In this document: in pieces, positions 1-4,944 of the stretch
Numbering within the stretch: position 1 is the stretch's first letter
How the letters are laid out: every line of letters begins with the position of its first letter
NCBI GenBank assembly: GCA_030151725.1
Contig: JASLDD010000207.1
Coordinates: 1 to 5,712, forward strand
Source: Solirubrobacteraceae bacterium
Lineage (GTDB): Bacteria; Actinomycetota; Thermoleophilia; Solirubrobacterales; Solirubrobacteraceae
DNA: 5,712 nt
Reading direction: 5' to 3'
Made by a program: the position numbers and the translations under genes
The notes under the pieces: model-generated
The model's database searches: none
Told to the model about the DNA's origin: nothing
What the model saw: only the letters and a program-made list of their open reading frames with translations

Positions 1-141
1 GAGAACTTCGCCGAGGATCACCGCACCGCGCTCACGCGCACGCTCAGCATGCTCGAGCACCAGCACCCCCGCGCCCTCACCCATCACGAACCCATCGCGG
101 CGCGCATCAAACGGCAACGAACGCCCCGTCGGCGACACAGC
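1..141. repeat. Left arm of exact 141-bp terminal inverted repeat
   Basis: Bases 1-141 are the exact reverse complement of 5572-5712, checked base by base; base 142 (c) breaks the match. It encodes residues 218-264 of the left KAS on the minus strand, starting AVSPTGRSLPFDARRDGF. The exact length matches a common maximum k-mer of de Bruijn assemblers. The arm therefore probably reports the assembly overlap of a longer repeat rather than a natural end. Confidence 0.97.
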
Positions 142-792
142 CTCCATCGCGGCGAACGAGCCGAAACCGAGGTCGGTGATTCCCGCGTCGGCTGCCCCGG
201 CAACCACCGCGTCGACCTCACCCAGCTGAATCATCCTGGTCGCAACACCGATTGCGTTGTTGCCGGTGGCACAAGCCGCGCCGACAGCCATACTCGGTCC
301 GCGTAGCGCGTGCTCGATCGCTAGATAGCCGGCGGCTGCGTTCGGCAGCATCCGTGCCACGGTGTCTCGCGCGATGGGCACGCCCTGCTTCATCAGGGTG
401 TACTGCTCCTCGAGCGTCGAAATCCCGCCCACCCCGGTCCCCATGACGCATCCAACACGACCGCGATCGTAAGGGCCTGCTGTATCCCAACCGGCGCTAT
501 CGAGGGCGCCCGCGGTGGCCGCAACGGCCAACTGCGTATATCGATCGGTACGCCCCCTTGCCGCGTGCGAAAGATAGTCGGCGGGATCGAAATCGCGGCA
601 CGCTGATCGCGCGTCGACAATCCCGCTCTCACCATTCACCCAGCGCTCAGCGAGCAGCTCAGTTCCGACCCCGAGCGCCGACACGGCACCGGTGCCGGTG
701 ATGGCAACCGCAGGCCACTCCTCACGACTGTGCCGAACAAGTGTCAACGCACCGATCTCCCTTGCATCGTTGATGTCTGGCTCGGCAACCAT
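1..792 (-). CDS. Beta-ketoacyl-ACP synthase II (FabF/KAS family), 3' end missing
   Basis: This would catalyse decarboxylative Claisen condensation of an acyl thioester with malonyl-ACP in fatty acid or polyketide chain elongation, in the cytoplasm. The 264 visible codons start at ATG 792-790 and run off the left edge. The family is usually about 410 residues, so roughly 150 C-terminal residues are missing, including the two catalytic histidines and the lysine. Visible marks are the N-terminal AITGTGAVSALG strand-loop (residues 31-42), the MGTGVGGI segment (117-124), the nucleophile Cys174 in GAACATGNNAIG, and SPTGRSLPFDARRDGFVMGE (221-240), a hallmark of FabF. The Cys rules out a chain-length-factor type subunit, where it is replaced. 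No clear Shine-Dalgarno precedes the ATG; the frame stays open upstream with only GTG/TTG alternatives. It is divergent from the AhpD-like operon. The last 47 visible codons (218-264) are identical at DNA level to the right-hand KAS gene. KAS identity is secure; primary FabF versus secondary-metabolism role is not. Confidence 0.93.
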   Translation of the reverse strand, partial: MVAEPDINDAREIGALTLVRHSREEWPAVAITGTGAVSALGVGTELLAERWVNGESGIVDARSACRDFDPADYLSHAARGRTDRYTQLAVAATAGALDSAGWDTAGPYDRGRVGCVMGTGVGGISTLEEQYTLMKQGVPIARDTVARMLPNAAAGYLAIEHALRGPSMAVGAACATGNNAIGVATRMIQLGEVDAVVAGAADAGITDLGFGSFAAMEAVSPTGRSLPFDARRDGFVMGEGAGVLVLEHAERARERGAVILGEVL

Positions 793-890
793 GACACACC
801 GATCATCACACACCAAGCTGGCAGCACAGCGGCAATGGACATTCACCAAAGTTGCATGAAACAAAACCGTGTGCGTAGCATCGCTCTCCA
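793..890. promoter_or_regulatory. Divergent intergenic region between left KAS and AhpD-like operon
   Basis: These 98 bp separate two start codons facing away from each other, so the region must hold promoters for both directions unless transcripts start further in. It has more A/T runs than the flanking genes. On the minus strand just before the KAS ATG there are two copies of GGTGTGT separated by 7 nt (bases 793-813), which could be an operator but may be chance. No convincing Shine-Dalgarno is visible for either gene. Confidence 0.5.
852..881 (+). promoter_or_regulatory. Weak sigma-70-like promoter for the AhpD-like operon
   Basis: TTGCAT (852-857) and TAGCAT (876-881) are separated by 18 nt and match the -35/-10 consensus at 3/6 and 4/6 positions. 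The -10 box ends 9 nt before the ATG at 891. Transcription would then start at or next to the start codon, giving a leaderless mRNA. That would fit the lack of a ribosome binding site and the frequency of leaderless transcripts in actinobacteria. Matches this weak occur by chance. Confidence 0.25.
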
Positions 891-1337
891 ATGGCATCTT
901 TCTCCGGCACTCACACCCAGCAGGCCAGCGTCGCCCACACGCGTGATTGCGACGCTGACGAATCGGTCGTTCACACCGGCGAGGAGTTGATCGCGGATCT
1001 CCTCGACGCGATCGCGACGCCCGCCGGGCATGCGCCACCACCCGATCGTCGACTCGCCCTGGATCTCGCGACCTCAACTCTGCGCGGTGAAGCCGCGCGC
1101 GAGGGCGAAGGGCCGCTCGGAGCGGCGACAGATCTCATAGAGGCCGTCGTCGACCGCGCACACGACCTGCCCGAGGGCGCACTCGAGCGCGCGCTCGACG
1201 GCGGGCGAAGCGAACACGAAGCATTCGACCTGATCGTTGCTGCAGCTGTCGGCGCCGGCCTCGCTCGCCGCGATATCGCGCTTAAAGCCATCTCCGACTG
1301 GGAAGCTGAGGTCGCTCTCGACGGAGACATCCTGTGA
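891..1337 (+). CDS. Small AhpD/carboxymuconolactone-decarboxylase-like helical protein, cysteine motif absent
   Basis: This 148-residue protein has no transmembrane segment or signal peptide, so it is presumably cytoplasmic. Residues 1-35 look disordered. From about 55 to 137 it looks all-helical, with the segment SEHEAFDLIVAAAVGAGLAR (107-126). That pattern resembles the helical core of small AhpD-like proteins ('G.SE..iFe.tvaaAvGA...Rl..gL.al', recalled from actinobacterial families). The CxxC...H redox motif of AhpD is not present; the only Cys is Cys20 in the tail, so peroxidase activity of its own is unlikely. The stop overlaps the GTG start of the next gene by 4 bp (GTGA), implying translational coupling and perhaps a heteromeric complex. 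ATG 891 is the only good in-frame start but has no Shine-Dalgarno. The family assignment rests on one segment and is tentative; the reading frame itself is well supported by coupling and codon use. Confidence 0.72.
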   Translation: MASFSGTHTQQASVAHTRDCDADESVVHTGEELIADLLDAIATPAGHAPPPDRRLALDLATSTLRGEAAREGEGPLGAATDLIEAVVDRAHDLPEGALERALDGGRSEHEAFDLIVAAAVGAGLARRDIALKAISDWEAEVALDGDIL

Positions 1338-1930
1338 ACCTCGCACCCCCCGAAACAGAGCACCCGCCGCGGTGGGAGCACATTCACGAGCAGATCCGTC
1401 AGGCGCTTGGTGGCGAGCAGGTGCCGGACGTGCTGCGGACTCTCCACCACAGGCCTGAGTTCTTCGGGGACCCGTTTTCGCGCTGGGTGGAGAAACTCCT
1501 TAGGGGTCCCTCCATGTGGACTGAAGGCGAGCGTGAGCTGATGGCTGCGTTCACCTCCTCGACCAACACCTACGAGTTCTGCACGCGCGCGCACAGCGGC
1601 GTTGCCGCGCTGATGATCGATGCTGAGACCGTGCATGGCGCGCTCGCTGATCGGCGTGCTGCGCCGATCAGCGGCAAGCTCCGCGCCACGCTCGACTTCC
1701 TCCACAAGCTCACCCTCAGACCGGCGAGCATCACACGCGAAGACGTCGCGCTCGTCGCCCATTCCGGCGTGGCGATCGTGGCGCTGCGCGACGCAATCGA
1801 AATCGCCGCTGCCTTCAACGTCATCAATCGAGTCGGGAACGCCCTGGGCTGGGATCGCCAGAGCGAGACGTCGCTGGCGATGAGCGCCCAAGCGCTCGTC
1901 GAACGCGGATACAACCAGTCACCACTCTGA
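1334..1930 (+). CDS. Carboxymuconolactone decarboxylase/AhpD-like peroxidase-related protein
   Basis: This is a 198-residue cytoplasmic AhpD-fold protein. Residues 27-90 (PDVLRTLHHRPEFFGDPFSR, then GERELMAAF and NTYEFCTRAHSGVA) match the 'uncharacterized peroxidase-related' branch of the CMD/AhpD superfamily. In Mycobacterium tuberculosis AhpD the catalytic set is Glu118, Cys130, Cys133 and His137. By spacing, Glu68, Cys83 and His87 correspond to Glu118, Cys133 and His137, but the Cys130 position is Tyr80. The resolving cysteine of the CxxC pair is thus missing. The protein could still use a single peroxidatic Cys with an external thiol, or have another role on a reactive carbonyl or peroxide substrate. 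GTG start 1334 is supported by GGAG at 1323-1326, 7 nt upstream, and by the 4-bp overlap with the previous gene. The next gene begins 20 bp after the stop, so these form an operon. The substrate is unknown. Confidence 0.87.
   Translation: MNLAPPETEHPPRWEHIHEQIRQALGGEQVPDVLRTLHHRPEFFGDPFSRWVEKLLRGPSMWTEGERELMAAFTSSTNTYEFCTRAHSGVAALMIDAETVHGALADRRAAPISGKLRATLDFLHKLTLRPASITREDVALVAHSGVAIVALRDAIEIAAAFNVINRVGNALGWDRQSETSLAMSAQALVERGYNQSPL
1645..1673 (+). repeat. Perfect 12-bp inverted repeat inside the AhpD-like gene
   Basis: Arms CGCTGATCGGCG (1645-1656) and CGCCGATCAGCG (1662-1673) are perfect reverse complements around a 5-nt loop TGCTG. They could form a stable RNA or DNA hairpin within codons for ALADRRAAPIS. 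Codon constraints explain part of the GC content, but not a perfect 24-base pairing. The function is unknown; possibilities are an mRNA structure, a protein-binding site, or chance. Confidence 0.6.
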
Positions 1931-1950
1931 GTCCAGGAGGATCAAACACG

Positions 1951-2808
1951 ATGTCAACCAAACCCATCCGCTGCGCACTTCGATGGATTCGGCGCTGGTC
2001 GATTGTGCCCGCGCTCCTCTCCTCCGCGGTGCTCGTGGTCCCTGCGCAGGCGCTCGCTGGAACCCCCACCGGCGAATTCGCGACGTTCGCCGACTGCCCG
2101 CTTGCCGCTCCGGCGCTAGCCGGCTGCGTGGCCGGTCAGACCGTCGGTGGCCAACTCACGATTGGCCACGTCAGCATTCCGATCACGAAGCCGGTGATCC
2201 TCCAAGGTGGTCTGACGGAAGAAGAAGCCACGGAAACGCTCGCCTTCGTCGGCGCCGCCGACGGACACACGCTGATCTCGCCGGAGCTCGAAGTGCCAGG
2301 CGGGCTGCTCGGCGACGGCCACCGCGACGGCGATCGTCTGCCGCAGCGGCTAAACCAGCTAACCATCACCCTCGAGCTCGCAGGACCCGTCCAGTTCAAC
2401 GTCGTGAACCTCTTCAGCGTCCAAGGTCCTGGGCTCGTTCTGCCCATCAAGCTCAAGCTCACCAACGCCCTGCTTGATCGCCGCTGCTACATCGGCTCAA
2501 ATGAGGCGCCGATCGACTTCAACCTCACCGATGGAGTCACGAGCCCGCCGCCCCCGAACCAGCCAATTGCCGGCAACCCGGGAACTTCCTATGCGCTCGC
2601 GGAAGGTGCGATCCTCGCCATAAGCGGGAGCTCGCTCGTCGATAACGCATTCGCTGTTCCCAGCGCGCACGAGTGCGGCTGGTTTACCCACCTTGTCAAC
2701 CAGCGCTTCAATTTGCCGTCACCTGCGGGATCCAACAGCAGTGTCCTCGAACTCACCCAGGAGCTCGCCGGAGCGGAATCCGTGCTCTCGAGCGAGAAGC
2801 AGCAGTGA
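1951..2808 (+). CDS. Secreted protein of an unnamed actinobacterial (Thermoleophilia-type) family
   Basis: This 285-residue protein has a clear signal peptide: basic residues up to R15, a hydrophobic stretch from about I18 to V30, and a probable cleavage after ALA at residue 36 (ALA|GTPTGEF). There is no later membrane span, so the mature protein is likely exported and soluble. Mature cysteines are 49, 59, 179 and 242, enough for two disulfides. Recognisable segments are GEFATFADCPL (41-51), LQGGL (84-88), VPGGLL (115-120), CYIGSNEAPI (179-188), TSPPPPNQPI (197-206) and SLVDNAFAVPSAHECG (228-243). From memory these recur in unnamed exported proteins, often many copies per genome, in Solirubrobacterales-like bacteria. 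The rest is predicted beta-rich. The start is set by AGGAGG at 1935-1940, 10 nt before the ATG, the best ribosome site in the window. It lies 20 bp after the AhpD-like gene, hence in the same operon. No enzymatic motif is visible and I do not assign a function. Confidence 0.87.
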   Translation: MSTKPIRCALRWIRRWSIVPALLSSAVLVVPAQALAGTPTGEFATFADCPLAAPALAGCVAGQTVGGQLTIGHVSIPITKPVILQGGLTEEEATETLAFVGAADGHTLISPELEVPGGLLGDGHRDGDRLPQRLNQLTITLELAGPVQFNVVNLFSVQGPGLVLPIKLKLTNALLDRRCYIGSNEAPIDFNLTDGVTSPPPPNQPIAGNPGTSYALAEGAILAISGSSLVDNAFAVPSAHECGWFTHLVNQRFNLPSPAGSNSSVLELTQELAGAESVLSSEKQQ

Positions 2809-2814
2809 GCAACC

Positions 2815-2843
2815 AGCGGGAGCCGCGACGAGTGGTTCCCGCT
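2815..2843 (+). other. Strong intercistronic hairpin after the secreted-protein gene
   Basis: A 12-bp stem (2815-2826 with 2832-2843, ten Watson-Crick and two G-U pairs) encloses loop GACGA. It begins 6 nt after the stop of the secreted-protein gene. No T-run follows, so it is a poor intrinsic terminator. It could act as an mRNA 3'-stabiliser or a partial terminator that lowers expression of the halogenase-like gene relative to the upstream genes. No promoter is evident in the rest of the 101-bp gap. Confidence 0.55.
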
Positions 2844-2909
2844 CCATCCAAGAACGAGCATCAACCCACCAACTCGACGTGAGCGCCCTCGACCGATCGG
2901 AGAAGACAA

Positions 2910-4580
2910 ATGAGCACGAGCACCGACTTTGACGTCGCGGTCCTGGGCGGCGGAATGGCTGGGCTTACCGCAGCACTCCAGTTGCAGCAGCGCCGTCCGG
3001 GCACGCGGATAGTCGTTGCGGAGAAGCAGACGCTCCCGCACCCGGAGAGCGCGTTCAAGGTCGGCGAGTCGATCGCCGAGGTCGCCGCCTGGTATCTCAA
3101 GGAAGACCTCGGCTTCGATGAGTACCTGCACGAGCACCACCTACGGAAGATGGGACTGCGCTTCTTCTGCTCCAACAACGGCAATACAGATATCACGCGG
3201 CGCGTTGAGTATGGGCTGATCCGGCCGGCGCCCCTGGCCAACTTCCATCTCGATCGAGGCGCTCTGGAGAACCACCTCTCGCAGGTCGTCGCCGACCGCG
3301 GCATGGAGTTCCTCGAGGGCTCGCCGGTCACCAACGTTGACCTCGCGCCGGACCGGCACACGATCACTGTTGGCCGTGGCGCCGCTGCGCGTACTTTCAC
3401 CGCCCGTTGGATCATCGATGCGAGCGGTCGCGCCGGCATTCTTCGCCACAAGCTCGGTCTTGGCACCGACGCCCCAATCGACGTCAACGCCTGCTGGTTT
3501 CGCGCGCCCGACCGCTTGCACATCGACGAGTTCTCACCGGACCAGGCTTGGCGGAACATGTGTCCCGTCGGTCGCCGCTGGACAAGCACCAACTCGTTCG
3601 TTGGCGAGGGTTACTGGGTGTGGGTCATCAACCTTGCCTCGGGCGCGGTCAGCGTCGGTGTCGTCGCAGACCCGCGCTTTCATTCCTTCGAGCGGATCCG
3701 CCGCTACGACGCCGTCCTCGAGTGGCTTCGCGAACACGAGCCGCAACTGGCCGAGCGTCTTCCAGAAGATGAAAGCGAACTGTTGGATTTCCGCAAGGTC
3801 AAGGAATACTCATACGGCTGCAAGCGTGTCTACTCGCCCGAACGCTGGTGCTTGACAGGCGAGGCAGCACTATTCCTCGATCCTCTGTACAGCACCGGTA
3901 ACGACTTCACCGCGATCGGAAACACGCTCCTGACCGATCTGATCCGTCGCGAGCTTGACAATGAGCCCGAGGCCGATGTCGCCCATCGGCTGCGCGACTT
4001 CAACCGCTCGTTTGTGCGTCTGTTCGCGGCGATGATGCCGGCATTTCCGGGCCAGCTTTCGGTATTCCGGGATCCCCAAGCAACCGGCACCAAGGTGATC
4101 TGGGATAACTCAGGCTACTTTCTCATACCACTCAACCTGTTCACCAAGGGAGCGATCACCGATATGCCGTTCATTCGCTCGCTGGGGGATTGGCTCTCGC
4201 TCACATACCCGTTGAACGACTATATGCAGCAGCGTTTCAAGGAATGGTCCGCACCCGACTGGGACGCTCGCTCAGCCGGCGTGCCGATTGCGAGCGACTT
4301 TCTGCTCGGCACTCTCTTCAACAGCCCCCTCACCGAGATGACTCGTCCCGAGTTGGCCGAGCACCTTCGTACCAGCGTGCGGCGACTGCACACTTTGAGT
4401 CGTGCGATGGTGACACGGATGAGCGAAGCGGCCGGTCGACCGGTCCCCGAGCCCACCTACAAGATCCCGCCGGGGGGCGAGCTCGACGAGGACCTCATAT
4501 GGTGGGCTGACTATGACGTGCGCACCGGGCCCCCCGCCCAACGTGAGATCCAGCCCGCCGACGGCTGGATGATCCGCTAG
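2910..4580 (+). CDS. Flavin-dependent halogenase-like FAD oxidoreductase
   Basis: This 556-residue protein of the FAD-dependent halogenase (tryptophan-halogenase-like) superfamily would use reduced flavin, O2 and halide to halogenate an unknown substrate. It has the Rossmann FAD motif GGGMAG (13-18) after strand VAVL, KVGES (50-54), Lys80 in RKMGLRFF, which by position matches catalytic Lys79 of PrnA/RebH, and DASG (170-173). It also has WVWVIN (236-241) at the WxWxIP signature site, with Asn for Pro, and the FAD/halide-tunnel motif FLDPLYSTG (322-330), fitting Fx.Px.Sx.G. Length suits the family (about 500-550). No signal peptide or membrane span is visible, so it is cytoplasmic. GGAGAAG at 2899-2905 precedes ATG 2910. 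It probably belongs to the upstream operon, and a hairpin follows the stop. Retained Lys and tunnel motif favour halogenation, but the altered signature and unusual STGNDF context leave hydroxylase or other monooxygenase activity possible. Flanking KAS genes hint at an acyl or phenolic (ACP-bound) substrate, by inference only. Confidence 0.9.
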   Translation: MSTSTDFDVAVLGGGMAGLTAALQLQQRRPGTRIVVAEKQTLPHPESAFKVGESIAEVAAWYLKEDLGFDEYLHEHHLRKMGLRFFCSNNGNTDITRRVEYGLIRPAPLANFHLDRGALENHLSQVVADRGMEFLEGSPVTNVDLAPDRHTITVGRGAAARTFTARWIIDASGRAGILRHKLGLGTDAPIDVNACWFRAPDRLHIDEFSPDQAWRNMCPVGRRWTSTNSFVGEGYWVWVINLASGAVSVGVVADPRFHSFERIRRYDAVLEWLREHEPQLAERLPEDESELLDFRKVKEYSYGCKRVYSPERWCLTGEAALFLDPLYSTGNDFTAIGNTLLTDLIRRELDNEPEADVAHRLRDFNRSFVRLFAAMMPAFPGQLSVFRDPQATGTKVIWDNSGYFLIPLNLFTKGAITDMPFIRSLGDWLSLTYPLNDYMQQRFKEWSAPDWDARSAGVPIASDFLLGTLFNSPLTEMTRPELAEHLRTSVRRLHTLSRAMVTRMSEAAGRPVPEPTYKIPPGGELDEDLIWWADYDVRTGPPAQREIQPADGWMIR

Positions 4581-4604
4581 CTGACCCGCACAGGTACGTT
4601 GGTC

Positions 4605-4633
4605 GCCGAGCATCGCAGGCATGCTTGGCATTT
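4605..4633 (+). terminator. Candidate transcription terminator after the halogenase-like gene
   Basis: Arms GCCGAGCAT (4605-4613) and ATGCTTGGC (4621-4629) pair over 9 bp with one G-U, with a 7-nt loop, 25 nt after the stop codon. Only ATTT follows, so the T-tract is short. Position and stem suit a terminator for the plus-strand operon, but the weak T-run means it may be inefficient or Rho-assisted. Confidence 0.45.
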
Positions 4634-4893
4634 CGCGCACAACCTACCGACGGTTCGAGTCGACGCTGAGAAACAGGCTTCGCTTGCGCCGTCGGCGACA
4701 GTTCGGCTGATGCCATTCTACGAAATGGGTCCGATTGGTGTGACATTTCTGGCGGCGTCCGTGGTTGAAGAACTGTGCGTCTCACACCGGAATTTTCAAA
4801 AGCGATACGAGCCGTTTCGGGTAGTGCTACCGGCACACCGACGTGCTCGACTGACCTCGGGTGGTGTAGGTGTGTCGCGACGCGACTCGCTCT

Positions 4894-4909
4894 CTCCCGA
4901 CGTCGGGAG
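4894..4909. promoter_or_regulatory. Perfect 16-bp palindrome, candidate operator for the right KAS gene
   Basis: CTCCCGACGTCGGGAG is its own reverse complement and lies 35 bp before the KAS ATG, in non-coding DNA. A dyad of this length without a loop is typical of a binding site for a dimeric repressor (for example TetR or FadR-type regulators of lipid genes). No regulator gene is in the window, so this is inference. Confidence 0.4.
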
Positions 4910-4944
4910 GCCCAGCGCCTCACTCCAACAAACGGTTGGCGAGC

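Larger units (their letters stand above)
4581..4944. other. 364-bp intergenic region upstream of the right KAS gene
   Basis: No convincing gene lies here. Open frames exist on both strands, but they continue out of frame through the KAS gene and have no recognisable protein pattern. The part from about 4630 to 4830 is less GC-rich than its surroundings, typical of non-coding DNA. It holds a terminator-like hairpin at its left end, a possible weak -35-like TTGAAG at 4765-4770 without a good -10 box, a GTGTGA/TCACAC inverted pair (4738-4743, 4782-4787), and a perfect palindrome near its right end. A promoter for the right KAS gene must lie here if that gene starts its own transcript. Confidence 0.6.

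Noticed and set aside
684..697. Palindrome CGGCACCGGTGCCG in the left KAS
   Set aside because: It falls on the codons for the glycine/threonine-rich TGTGA segment conserved in KAS proteins, so the symmetry is explained by coding.
971..1891. A 306-codon minus-strand frame opposite the AhpD-like genes
   Set aside because: It is antisense to two coupled genes with recognisable protein motifs and shows no domain; a GC-driven shadow.
4774..4786. TGTG-N5-CACA resembling a CRP-type site
   Set aside because: The spacing is 5 instead of the 8 between TGTG and CACA half-sites expected for CRP, and the inner A/T positions do not match.
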